Positions 7,892 to 15,858 of a stretch of 64,000 bases of DNA are shown in pieces. The notes below the pieces were generated by a model that saw only the letters and a program-made list of their open reading frames with translations, was not told where the DNA came from and did no database searches. A program made the translations under genes and the position numbers. Position 1 is the stretch's first letter. Every line of letters starts with the position of its first letter. The stretch comes from Chitinophagaceae bacterium (GTDB taxonomy: Bacteria; Bacteroidota; Bacteroidia; Chitinophagales; Chitinophagaceae), in contig JADBXR010000018.1 of the NCBI GenBank assembly GCA_020403425.1, positions 62,001-126,000 on the forward strand, read 5' to 3'.

Positions 7892-8323
7892 ATGGATGGG
7901 GAAACATGGTACGGAGCCGCCTACAAAGGCTCCAAGAAATTCAATCAGTGGAACATTCCCACTGCCAACGCCACTGGTTTTGGTGCAGCGGCCGATGATT
8001 ATATGGAACGCGGCATCGACCTGAACGAGCAGCTGATCCGCAACAAACCGGCCACTTTCTTCTTCCGCATGAACAGCGATGCCATGACGGATGCAGGCAT
8101 CTTTAGCGGCGATGTGCTGATCGTTGACCGGAGCGTCAAGGCGGTTAACGGGAAGATCATCGTGGCCATACTCAACGGCGAGCTACTGGTGCGGCGTTTA
8201 CAGGTACAGATCAAAGGCGTTACACTGGCTGCCGAGAACAAAAAATACGGCAATATTCAGGTAGACGAGTTCAGCAGTTACGCGGTATGGGGCGTGGTCG
8301 TACATTCCATCAGGACCATTTGA
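7892..8323 (+). CDS. umuD: UmuD/S24-like protein lacking the Ser-Lys catalytic dyad
   Basis: This 143-residue protein aligns with UmuD over its length: the cleavage-site region reads TGFGAAADDYMER, followed by DLNEQLI, GIFSGDVLIVDRS and NGELLVRRL. The residue aligned with E. coli Ser60 (GDSM) is Ala64 (SDAM), and that aligned with Lys97 (TVKKL) is Arg101 (LVRRL). Both were checked at the codon level (GCC and CGG). Self-cleavage by the normal Ser/Lys mechanism therefore looks impossible. The gene precedes umuC by 129 bases on the same strand. It may regulate the polymerase without cleavage, or the family may use other residues. Confidence 0.8.
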   Translation: MDGETWYGAAYKGSKKFNQWNIPTANATGFGAAADDYMERGIDLNEQLIRNKPATFFFRMNSDAMTDAGIFSGDVLIVDRSVKAVNGKIIVAILNGELLVRRLQVQIKGVTLAAENKKYGNIQVDEFSSYAVWGVVVHSIRTI

Positions 8324-8338
8324 CAGGGCCCGGCCACC

Positions 8339-8375
8339 GTGCCGTGTGCAGCATCCGTTGCGTCGCACACGGCAC
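8339..8375 (+). promoter_or_regulatory. GC-rich hairpin between umuD and umuC
   Basis: A perfect 11-base stem (GTGCCGTGTGC at 8339-8349, complement at 8365-8375) encloses a 15-base loop 15 bases after the umuD stop and about 77 bases before the umuC start. There is no T-tract, so it is not a standard terminator. It could attenuate or stabilise the shared transcript and set the ratio of the two proteins. Confidence 0.5.
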
Positions 8376-8452
8376 CGTTCCGGCCCTATTCCAGCAGATC
8401 GGGAACACGCCTGGTCTGACAACCATTTCACCAATTATCATCAACCATTGCC

Positions 8453-9733
8453 ATGAAAGCCATCGTCGACTGCAACAGTTTTTATTGCTCCTGTGAACGC
8501 CTGTTCCGGCCGGACCTGCAGCACCGGCCCGTGGTGGTGCTCAGCAACAACGACGGTTGCATCATCTCTCGAAGTGATGAAGCCAAAGCGTTGGGCGTTG
8601 AGATGGCCGGCCCTTATTTCAAGGCCAAACCACTGATAGAAAAACATGGTGTGGCCACTTTTTCATCCAACTACAACCTGTACGGAGACCTCAGCTGGCG
8701 TGTGATGGAGACCCTGCGCATGCTGCTGCCCCAGAATTCTGTGGAAGTATATTCTGTCGACGAATGTTTTCTCGATCTCTCACATATACCCGTCGGAGAA
8801 CTGCCGGCATTTGCCCTGCACCTGCGCAGGACCGTGGAACGATGGACAGGTATACAGGTATCCATCGGCGTAGCCCCCACCAAAGTGCTGAGCAAAGTGG
8901 CCAACCGTCTGGCCAAAAAACACAAAAAGCTCACCGACTGCGTGCTCGTGCTCGATACACCCCGGAAAACAGAACAGGCACTGCAACGCACACCCATTGA
9001 AGATGTATGGGGCATTGGGCACCAGTATTCGGTAAAACTCCGCAACAGCAACATCAACAATGCGTATGACCTCAGCATCAAAGACGTCAACTGGGCCACC
9101 AAACACCTGGGTGGGGTAACCGGTGCCAGACTGGTACGCGAACTCAAGGGCATCGAGAGCATACAGATGCTGGATGAACTGGTGAATAAAAAAATGATCG
9201 CCACCACGCGTATGTTCGGTAGCCCGGTAAAAGACCTAAAAGACATCAAGGAAGCGATCGCCACCTATACCTCCCGCGCTGCAGAGAAATTACGCAGGCA
9301 GCACAGTGCGGCCAGTACCATCAGCGTATTCGTGGTGCCGCGCGAGCAGACGAACAGCACCCATTTCAGGCATGGGCCCACCATCAGCAGCCATATCATC
9401 CTGCCACTGGCCACTTCCTGTACACATGAACTCATCAAACCAGCCGTATCGCTGGCAGAACGGTTATACGATCACACAAAAGTGTACAAAAAAGCAGGGG
9501 TTATGTTAAGCGGCATTGTACCCGATAGTTCCATACAGGGCAATCTTTTTAATGAACCCTCCGGTAACAGGAACCGCATGCTGATGAGCATGATCGACAA
9601 TGTGAACTTTGCCATGCGCGATGACGTACTCAAGTTCGCCGCTTCGGGCACTACCCGCAACTGGAAGATGCGACAGGAGCTGCGCAGCCCCCGCTACACC
9701 ACACGTTGGGAAGAATTGTATGAGATCAGGTAA
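8453..9733 (+). CDS. umuC: Y-family DNA polymerase UmuC (Pol V subunit)
   Basis: This 426-residue translesion polymerase begins MKAIVDCNSFYCSCERLF with the first catalytic aspartate at position 6, and carries YSVDECFLDL with the paired Asp-Glu of the palm domain near residue 100. Helix-hairpin-helix and little-finger regions follow, and the C-terminus has the DUF4113-type ending SPRYTTRWEELYE. It would copy damaged DNA as part of an SOS-like response with the UmuD-like protein encoded just upstream. Length is normal for UmuC. The gene ends 11 bases from the convergent DUF4136 gene. Confidence 0.93.
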   Translation: MKAIVDCNSFYCSCERLFRPDLQHRPVVVLSNNDGCIISRSDEAKALGVEMAGPYFKAKPLIEKHGVATFSSNYNLYGDLSWRVMETLRMLLPQNSVEVYSVDECFLDLSHIPVGELPAFALHLRRTVERWTGIQVSIGVAPTKVLSKVANRLAKKHKKLTDCVLVLDTPRKTEQALQRTPIEDVWGIGHQYSVKLRNSNINNAYDLSIKDVNWATKHLGGVTGARLVRELKGIESIQMLDELVNKKMIATTRMFGSPVKDLKDIKEAIATYTSRAAEKLRRQHSAASTISVFVVPREQTNSTHFRHGPTISSHIILPLATSCTHELIKPAVSLAERLYDHTKVYKKAGVMLSGIVPDSSIQGNLFNEPSGNRNRMLMSMIDNVNFAMRDDVLKFAASGTTRNWKMRQELRSPRYTTRWEELYEIR

Positions 9734-9744
9734 AACAGGGACCT

Positions 9745-10296
9745 TTATTGTTTTTTCGGAACAGGGAACTTATCGAACAGCATACTGATGCCTTTCTGCA
9801 CTTCGGCCTGTACATTCTTCTGGTTCTCCGGAACAATGCCGCGTACGATACCTCTCCACACCATTTTGTTCTCGGCGGCATCCACCAGGTGAATGGCAAC
9901 CGTGCCTTCATGGTAGCGTCCCACTTCTATCACTTCGCTTTTCCAGCTGTAATTACGCTGCCCGATATAACGGGGGGCGCCATCGGTACGCCAGTCGGTC
10001 TCCCGTGTCTGCACTTCTTCTTTGATACGGATCCCGATATTGACCAGCAACTGCGGATGGTTAGTAGTGTAATGATACCCCCGGCGCTCCATTTCCACCG
10101 TAATGGCTTCTTTTAATACATTGATCCGCTCGGTAAACAAGGCACTTACCGTATCGCCGGATGCTTTCACCTGAAAAAAATCAAAGCTCTGGTACCTGGT
10201 CAGGTCTGCATTATCACCTGTTTCGGTATGCAGGACCCGTGTGCCGGAACAACCGGCCAACAGTAGTATCAGAGACACGATCAGATATTTTTTCAT
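9745..10296 (-). CDS. DUF4136 lipoprotein
   Basis: This 183-residue protein has a lipoprotein signal with lipobox LAGC (cysteine at residue 16) and the DUF4136 pattern: a YQSFDFF strand, GYHYTTNHPQLLVNIGI, and the late AAENKMVWRGIVRGI segment. It should be anchored in the envelope. No enzymatic activity is known for the family. It is 18 bases downstream of the DUF72 gene on the same strand. Confidence 0.85.
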   Translation of the reverse strand: MKKYLIVSLILLLAGCSGTRVLHTETGDNADLTRYQSFDFFQVKASGDTVSALFTERINVLKEAITVEMERRGYHYTTNHPQLLVNIGIRIKEEVQTRETDWRTDGAPRYIGQRNYSWKSEVIEVGRYHEGTVAIHLVDAAENKMVWRGIVRGIVPENQKNVQAEVQKGISMLFDKFPVPKKQ

Positions 10297-10314
10297 ACAA
10301 CATTTTTTATATGA

Positions 10315-11220
10315 TCAGAATAAAGTGGTCGGTGGCAAGAATGCCGGCTTAATGAGGTTCAGTCCGCAGGCAGCATTCAGCTTATCCACCATGTACACTG
10401 TCAGTTCGGGCGAATAGGCCTCGTCGTGCATATGCATGAAAAAATACAGTTCCTGCAACCCGTTGCTTAACCAGTACTGCATACGGCTGATCCAGTCGTC
10501 CACCCGGGTATAATCCGTCGGATGCAGGCTGTTGCCCACATACCGGATAAACGCTTTGGGCACCGTCAGGTGCATATGTGCACAGTCCCTCCTGCCACTG
10601 GTATCGGTGACCACGATCCCCATCCCGATGGATCGGAGAAAATCAAACAGCTCTGTCCGCACCTGTTCATCCGAAAACCAATCGGGGTGCCTCAACTCCA
10701 GGAAGAACTGCATATCCGTGGGCAGCGATCGCAGAAAACTGAACAGCTCCTCCTGACGCCGGGTACTGAAAGCATCACTCACCTGAACGAATACAGGACC
10801 CAGGTGTTTTTCAAAAGCCACAATACCACGAAGGAACTCGGATGTGATAAAATCCTTGTTCAGCAAGCTACCCCTGTGCGTAACGCCCTGGTACATTTTT
10901 GGGCAGAACACAAAATCCCTGTCGCCCGCCTTCTCGGCCCATTTGGCAATGCCTTCAGCACCATAAACCTTATAATGCGTGGCATTCAGTTCAATACTGT
11001 TGTAATGTTTTACGTAATGCGACAGAAAATCTTTTTCTTTTGTCTTGGGTGGATAGATCTTCCCTACCCATTCGGACCTTCCCCATTTGGCACAGCCCAG
11101 GTACACTTTGGGATCGGCAACCGGTTTACCCGGCAGCACCGACTGGTTAAAAACGGGTTCGGCCGGCAAACGAAATTCAATATTTCCCAATTCTGATTCG
11201 GGCACACGGCCAAATTCCAT
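10315..11220 (-). CDS. DUF72 (YecE-like) TIM-barrel protein
   Basis: This 301-residue protein shows the DUF72 hallmarks: YLGCAKWGRSEWVGKIYPP at residues 41-59, the HYNSIELNATHY strand, FCPKMYQGVTH, a FLELRHPDWF motif and a C-terminal FFMHMHDEAYSPE. Biochemical function of the family is unestablished. It starts next to the repeat-rich gap before the divergent sulfatase and may form an operon with the DUF4136 gene. Confidence 0.88.
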   Translation of the reverse strand: MEFGRVPESELGNIEFRLPAEPVFNQSVLPGKPVADPKVYLGCAKWGRSEWVGKIYPPKTKEKDFLSHYVKHYNSIELNATHYKVYGAEGIAKWAEKAGDRDFVFCPKMYQGVTHRGSLLNKDFITSEFLRGIVAFEKHLGPVFVQVSDAFSTRRQEELFSFLRSLPTDMQFFLELRHPDWFSDEQVRTELFDFLRSIGMGIVVTDTSGRRDCAHMHLTVPKAFIRYVGNSLHPTDYTRVDDWISRMQYWLSNGLQELYFFMHMHDEAYSPELTVYMVDKLNAACGLNLIKPAFLPPTTLF

Positions 11221-11280
11221 AAGACTGTTTTTCAGATCCTAAAGTTACGTCGTTATCATAAAAGCAGTAATTTGTTTCGT

Positions 11281-11449
11281 GTGAATCGTGAGGCGTGAGG
11301 CGTGAGGCGTGAGGCGTGAGGCGTGAGGCGTGAGGCGTGAGGCATGAGGCGTGAATGATGTATAGTCCCCGTCATTCATATGCATTCTCCTACTCCCTAC
11401 TCACCACTCACCACTCACGCCCGACGATTCACCATTGCCCATTCACAAC
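11281..11449. repeat. Intergenic word-repeat hairpin, GTGAGGC type
   Basis: A purine-rich arm contains nine tandem heptamers (GTGAGGC, last one ATGAGGC) at 11288-11350. It is followed by a pyrimidine-rich arm of CACTCAC/CACCACTCAC words. The outer ends pair: 11281-11299 is complementary at 17 of 19 positions to 11414-11432, and TGAATGA (11352-11358) pairs with TCATTCA (11372-11378) near the apex. It sits between the divergent DUF72 and sulfatase genes. Confidence 0.75.
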
Positions 11450-11466
11450 CCCGAACACCCCCTATC

Positions 11467-13017
11467 ATGAAACAACTCTTCATCCTGCTTGGCCTGTTTC
11501 CCTTACTGGCGCTTGGTCAGCAAAGACCCAACATCCTCTATATCATGAGTGATGACCATGACGCCAACGCCATCAGTGCCTATAACAAAACACTGATCCA
11601 GACGCCCAATATCGACAGGCTGGCAAAAGAGGGCATCCTCTTTACCCGATCATTCGTGGGCAATTCCATCTGCGGACCCGCAAGGGCCACCCTGCTCACA
11701 GGCCTTCATTCGCACAAGAACGGTTTTATCGATAACCGTTCCCGCTTTGACGGTTCACAGCAGACCATGCCCAAACTGATGCAGCAGGCCGGTTACCAGA
11801 CGGCCGTGATCGGCAAATGGCATCTCAGCACCTATCCTACCGGGTTTGATTACTGGAAGATACTGCCAGGACAGGGGCAATACTATGAACCCCGCATCAT
11901 CCACATGAATGGTGATACCAGCACCTATCATGGCTATGCCACCGATGTGATCACGGATGAATCCTTACAGTGGCTGCAGGAAAAAAGAGACAGTAGCAAA
12001 CCCTTCATGCTGTTGTTACACCACAAAGCACCGCATCGTTATTTCTTCCCTTCCCTGCACTACCTGGAATTATACCATACCAAGACCTTCCCCGAACCGG
12101 CAAGCCTGTACACCGATACCACAGGACGGGGTGCTGCCTGGCGGTTGCAAACCATGAGCATCCTGCCCGACATGAAACTATCCAGCGACCTGAAAGTGGA
12201 TCCCGCTTACCTGATGGATATCCCCTGGCTAAAACCCGATTCTGCAGAGATCAATTATTACCGCGCCATCTTTAACCGCGTACCTGCTGCAGAAAGAAAA
12301 CGTTTCATTGAGATCTACAAGGAACGTGGCGAAACCATCCGTAAACTGCGTCCGCAGGGAAAAGAGCTGTTACGACTGAAATACCAATGGTACATGCAGG
12401 ACTACCTGGCCTGTGTGGCATCGGTTGACGAGAACATCGGCAGGGTACTGGACTACCTGGACAAAAGCGGGCTGGCCCGCAATACGCTGGTGATCTACAC
12501 TTCAGACCAGGGTTTTTACCTTGGCCAGAACGGCTGGTTCGATAAGAGATGGATGTACGATATTTCCATGCGCTCTCCCCTGCTGGCAAGATGGCCCGGC
12601 CATATCAAACCCGGAAGCAAGACCAACACCATGGTGCAGAATATCGATTACGCACCCACTATCCTGGATGTTGCGGGAACCCCCATACCTGCCAACATGC
12701 AGGGATTGAGCCTGCGGCCTGTGCTCGAAAATCCTGCCAAAACATTGCCCAGGAACAGTCTCTACTATCATTTTTATGAATACAAGGCAGACCATACCGT
12801 ATTACAACACGTTGGTGTTAGGACCGACCGTTACAAACTGCTCTATTTCTACACCGTAAACGAATGGCAGCTATTTGACCTACAGAAAGACCCGGCAGAA
12901 CTCACCAACCTGGTGAACGATCAACAGTACCAGGGCATCCTGGCCGATATGAAAAAAGAACTGCTCCGCCTGCGCAACCAATACGACGACCATGAAGCCG
13001 CAGGAGAACTCAGGTGA
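11467..13017 (+). CDS. Type I sulfatase, N-acetylglucosamine-6-sulfatase-like
   Basis: This 516-residue secreted sulfatase begins at 11467 with a signal peptide ending near LLALGQ; the longer frame from 11380 runs through repeat DNA and is rejected. The metal-binding NILYIMSDDHDANAISAY segment is followed by C69-G-P-A-R73, where the cysteine would be converted to formylglycine. The pattern GKWHLSTYPTGFDYW and LLHHKAPHR resembles S1_11-type glucosamine-6-O-sulfatases of Bacteroides. It would desulfate host or algal glycans in the periplasm. No maturase or SusCD pair adjoins it. Confidence 0.85.
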   Translation: MKQLFILLGLFPLLALGQQRPNILYIMSDDHDANAISAYNKTLIQTPNIDRLAKEGILFTRSFVGNSICGPARATLLTGLHSHKNGFIDNRSRFDGSQQTMPKLMQQAGYQTAVIGKWHLSTYPTGFDYWKILPGQGQYYEPRIIHMNGDTSTYHGYATDVITDESLQWLQEKRDSSKPFMLLLHHKAPHRYFFPSLHYLELYHTKTFPEPASLYTDTTGRGAAWRLQTMSILPDMKLSSDLKVDPAYLMDIPWLKPDSAEINYYRAIFNRVPAAERKRFIEIYKERGETIRKLRPQGKELLRLKYQWYMQDYLACVASVDENIGRVLDYLDKSGLARNTLVIYTSDQGFYLGQNGWFDKRWMYDISMRSPLLARWPGHIKPGSKTNTMVQNIDYAPTILDVAGTPIPANMQGLSLRPVLENPAKTLPRNSLYYHFYEYKADHTVLQHVGVRTDRYKLLYFYTVNEWQLFDLQKDPAELTNLVNDQQYQGILADMKKELLRLRNQYDDHEAAGELR

Positions 13018-13022
13018 GGAAT

Positions 13023-13112
13023 GGAATATTGAACAGACGAACAAGGAATGATGAATGTTGAAGTGACAATTCGGTCAACATTCATCATTCCTTGCTCAGT
13101 ATTCGATATTCC
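13023..13112. repeat. Long two-stem intergenic hairpin
   Basis: A perfect 20-base inverted repeat (13042-13061 with 13075-13094, 13-base loop) is flanked by a second 11-base stem (13023-13033 with 13102-13112) paired throughout if one G-T wobble is allowed. It contains repeats of the word GAATGATGAATG and its complement. It lies between the sulfatase and the sigma factor gene, starting 6 bases after the sulfatase stop. It may terminate the sulfatase transcript, though no T-tract follows. Confidence 0.8.
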
Positions 13113-13184
13113 CCTCTCTACCCCGTTAAAAATATTTTCCGGGCTAAAATATTATCTTGCCTTACCCGTCTACCGTTCTTATAG

Positions 13185-13763
13185 ATGAATAAGGCATTGA
13201 CGATACCTGCCCAAATGGCCGAAACCCGAAGGAATACGATCACCGACGTCATCAACACGTACAGCAAACGGTTGATGGGTTTTATCCGTAAAAGGGTGAA
13301 CAATGAAGCGGATGCCGAAGATATTCTGCAGGATGTGTTCTACCAGTTCATCGGCAATACCCAACACATTGAACAACTGACGGCCTGGTTATTTACCGTA
13401 ACCCGCAATAAGATCACCGACCGGCAGCGCAAACGAAAACCCGACCTGCTCGAAGATGTGTATACGGAAGCCGATGAGGAATCCAGTTTTGACTGGACCA
13501 ACCTGTTCTTCGACGAATCGAACAATCCTGAAACCGCTTACCTGCGTAACCTTTTCTGGGAAGCACTTCACGATGCACTGAACGAACTGCCGCAGGCACA
13601 ACGGGACGTATTCATATTAAATGAGATAGAAGGCATCCCGTTCAAGACCCTCTCGGAACAGACGGGAGACAGCATCAATACCTTACTCAGTCGTAAACGA
13701 TACGCCGTACTTCATTTGAGGGAAAGGCTTGGCAGTTTGCGGAACGAATTATTATTTACATAA
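13185..13763 (+). CDS. ECF-type RNA polymerase sigma factor
   Basis: This 192-residue sigma-70 family protein has region 2 (NTYSKRLMGFIRKRV, EADAEDILQDVFYQF, AWLFTVTRNKITDR) and region 4 (LPQAQRDVFILNEIEGIPFK, followed by TLSRKRYAVLHLRERL). No anti-sigma factor of FecR type follows. The next gene is a small membrane protein 11 bases downstream, which could serve as its membrane partner. Met11 is an alternative start. It may control the efflux operon that follows, by position only. Confidence 0.9.
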   Translation: MNKALTIPAQMAETRRNTITDVINTYSKRLMGFIRKRVNNEADAEDILQDVFYQFIGNTQHIEQLTAWLFTVTRNKITDRQRKRKPDLLEDVYTEADEESSFDWTNLFFDESNNPETAYLRNLFWEALHDALNELPQAQRDVFILNEIEGIPFKTLSEQTGDSINTLLSRKRYAVLHLRERLGSLRNELLFT

Positions 13764-13774
13764 ACGAGATTACC

Positions 13775-14134
13775 ATGAATCAAAAATTCTGGATAAAAAA
13801 GATCGCAGGTTTCATTGTACTGGCCCTACTGTTCGGTGGCCTACTGGGTTACGTGGTGATGTTATTGTGGAACCAGGTACTGGCGCTGGCCGTCAGTGGC
13901 GTTTCGGAGATCAGCTTCTGGCAGGCATTGGGTCTACTGCTGCTGAGCAAGATCCTATTCGGGGGCATTGGCGGATGGGGCTGCCGTCCGAAAAACGGTC
14001 ACCGGAAACAGGAGATCAAGGAGAAATGGCAGGGAATGACACCCGAAGAAAAAGAGCGGATCAAACAGGAATGGCGAAACCGTTGCCGCATGTGGGGCAA
14101 AACGGACCATGATGCCGATTCAGGTATCCATTAG
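13775..14134 (+). CDS. Small two-helix membrane protein downstream of ECF sigma factor
   Basis: This 119-residue protein has two predicted membrane segments (about residues 11-33 and 47-66), then a charged tail rich in Lys, Glu and Trp (KEKWQGMTPEEKERIKQEW). No family is recognised with certainty. The 11-base spacing from the sigma factor suggests co-transcription and perhaps control of sigma activity. That role is an inference; no anti-sigma domain can be seen. Confidence 0.7.
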   Translation: MNQKFWIKKIAGFIVLALLFGGLLGYVVMLLWNQVLALAVSGVSEISFWQALGLLLLSKILFGGIGGWGCRPKNGHRKQEIKEKWQGMTPEEKERIKQEWRNRCRMWGKTDHDADSGIH

Positions 14135-14198
14135 CACAAACAGGCCATCCCTGTTCTCCGATCTGACAGACAATACCAGATATCATAAGATCCCTACC

Positions 14199-14414
14199 AT
14201 GAATATCCTCGTTTTCAAGACCAATCTGCACAATCCCGAACTGGTTGACCAGGCCAGAAAGGTTTTACAAACCATTCCTGGTATACATCGCTGGAATGTA
14301 GACATGCACGACTGCGACAATGTACTCCGAATAGAAGCCGGAGAACTGTCGGCCCGGTCGGTTGAAGACCTGCTGCAGCAAGCCGGTTACTACTGCGAGG
14401 AACTGCAGGATTAA
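14199..14414 (+). CDS. Small HMA-like ferredoxin-fold protein without CxxC
   Basis: This 71-residue protein starts at 14199 (MNILVFKTNL). Its strand-helix-strand pattern (VFKTNL, ARKVLQTIPG, HRWNVDMHDCDNVLRIEAG, VEDLLQQAGYYCEEL) fits the heavy-metal-associated fold, but the CxxC metal site is absent. Similar proteins occur next to metal or drug efflux genes in Bacteroidota. It precedes the TolC-like gene by 88 bases. It may sense or bind something other than a soft metal. Confidence 0.65.
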   Translation: MNILVFKTNLHNPELVDQARKVLQTIPGIHRWNVDMHDCDNVLRIEAGELSARSVEDLLQQAGYYCEELQD

Positions 14415-14502
14415 GGTTCACTTACCCACTTACGGATATGTGACATATGTTACAGTACAGGCTTTTTTGGGCTGGTACTTTTGCTTCCACAAAAAGAAGC
14501 AT

Positions 14503-15837
14503 ATGACATATAAAAGCCGTATTTCTTATTTTCTGCGTACTTGGACGCTCTCCCTGGTAACGGTATTTTCTGCCGTAGCCGCTACAGCCCAGAGCAACCC
14601 CAAAGCCCTGCTGCTCAGCGATGCCATCAAACTGGCACAAGAGCAGAACAGCCAGGTGACCATTGCCAAAACCGCTGAAAAGATCTCCCTTTCCCAGTTC
14701 AAACAAACAGAAGCCATCTGGCTGCCACAGGTAAACCTTTCCTATACAGGTTTTACGACCAATCAGCCCCTGAATGCCTTTGGATTCAAGCTGCAGCAGG
14801 CACAGGTGCAGGCAAGCGATTTTAACCCTGCCGTACTGAACAATCCTGGCGCCACATCCAACGTGATGACACAGTTGAGTGTACAACAGCCCCTCTTCAA
14901 CCCAGATATGACCTTCCTGCGCAAAGCAGCTTTAAAAGAGTCAGAAGTATACGCTTTCAAAACCCAACGCACCAGGGAAGCGATCACCATGCAGGTCACC
15001 AACACTTACCTGCAGCTCGAGTTTGCCTACGAAGCCGTAAAGGTCTTGCAGGACGCACTGGCCACCGTAAAAGAGATCTACCGGTTCACCAACGACCGCT
15101 ATCAGCAGGGATTACTGCAGAGATCAGACCTGTTGCAGGTGGAAGTACAGGTAAAAACAGTTGAGACACAACTTGCAGAGGCCCGATCACAGATCAGCAA
15201 CATCTCGGACCAGCTGAGCCAGTTAATGAATACGGAAGCCAGACAGGTGTACAGCACGGAACCCGTTGTATTATCCGTGGCCGACTATTCCGACAGCGTT
15301 TCAACCGAACGTTCCGATATCAGGGCCATGAATACGGCCGTATCGGCCTATGATCTGGCCATTAAAAGCACCCGAAACTCCATGTTGCCCAAACTGAATG
15401 CTTTTGGCAACTACCAGCTGAACGATAAAAAGGTCTTCGGATTCGGTGCCAATGCCTACTTCGCAGGTATCCAGTTGTCATGGGATATCTTCAAAGGCAA
15501 CCAGGCAAAGAACAAGGCCGCCACCCAGACACTCGAAAAAACAAAACTACAGGAACAACTGCAGGAACAACTGCAACAGGGTACGGTCGAGATCCGTAAG
15601 ACCAAACGCCAGCTGGAAGATACCCGTTACCGGATCAGCCAGCAGACCACTGCTGCTGAACAGGCAGAAGAAGCTTTACGCATCATCCGCAACCGCTATA
15701 ACCAGGGCCTGGTGAACACCACTGATGTACTGCTGGCTCAAAACCAGCTGGCACAGCAGAAAATGTTACTGGCACAGGCTCAGTTCATGCAGAAAAGCAC
15801 ACTTACCTATTTACAATTCTTGACCACATCCAAATAA
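14503..15837 (+). CDS. TolC-family outer membrane efflux protein
   Basis: This 444-residue protein starts at 14503 with a signal peptide ending near AVAATAQS. It has two copies of the long helical hairpin typical of TolC (LSDAIKLAQEQNSQVTIAKT; RNRYNQGLVNTTDVLLAQNQ) and Gln/Ala-rich coiled coils. It forms the outer membrane duct of the tripartite pump encoded by the next two genes, which follow 21 and 3 bases apart. The frame open further upstream (14362) overlaps the HMA-like gene and is not used. Confidence 0.92.
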   Translation: MTYKSRISYFLRTWTLSLVTVFSAVAATAQSNPKALLLSDAIKLAQEQNSQVTIAKTAEKISLSQFKQTEAIWLPQVNLSYTGFTTNQPLNAFGFKLQQAQVQASDFNPAVLNNPGATSNVMTQLSVQQPLFNPDMTFLRKAALKESEVYAFKTQRTREAITMQVTNTYLQLEFAYEAVKVLQDALATVKEIYRFTNDRYQQGLLQRSDLLQVEVQVKTVETQLAEARSQISNISDQLSQLMNTEARQVYSTEPVVLSVADYSDSVSTERSDIRAMNTAVSAYDLAIKSTRNSMLPKLNAFGNYQLNDKKVFGFGANAYFAGIQLSWDIFKGNQAKNKAATQTLEKTKLQEQLQEQLQQGTVEIRKTKRQLEDTRYRISQQTTAAEQAEEALRIIRNRYNQGLVNTTDVLLAQNQLAQQKMLLAQAQFMQKSTLTYLQFLTTSK

Positions 15838-15858
15838 TTAACCCGCAAATACATTGCT

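Noticed and set aside
11281..11449. Possible CRISPR array at the heptamer repeats
   Set aside because: Units are 7 bases with no spacers and no cas genes are near.
13018..13184. Insertion-sequence remnant at the long hairpin
   Set aside because: No transposase fragment and no flanking target-site duplication were seen.
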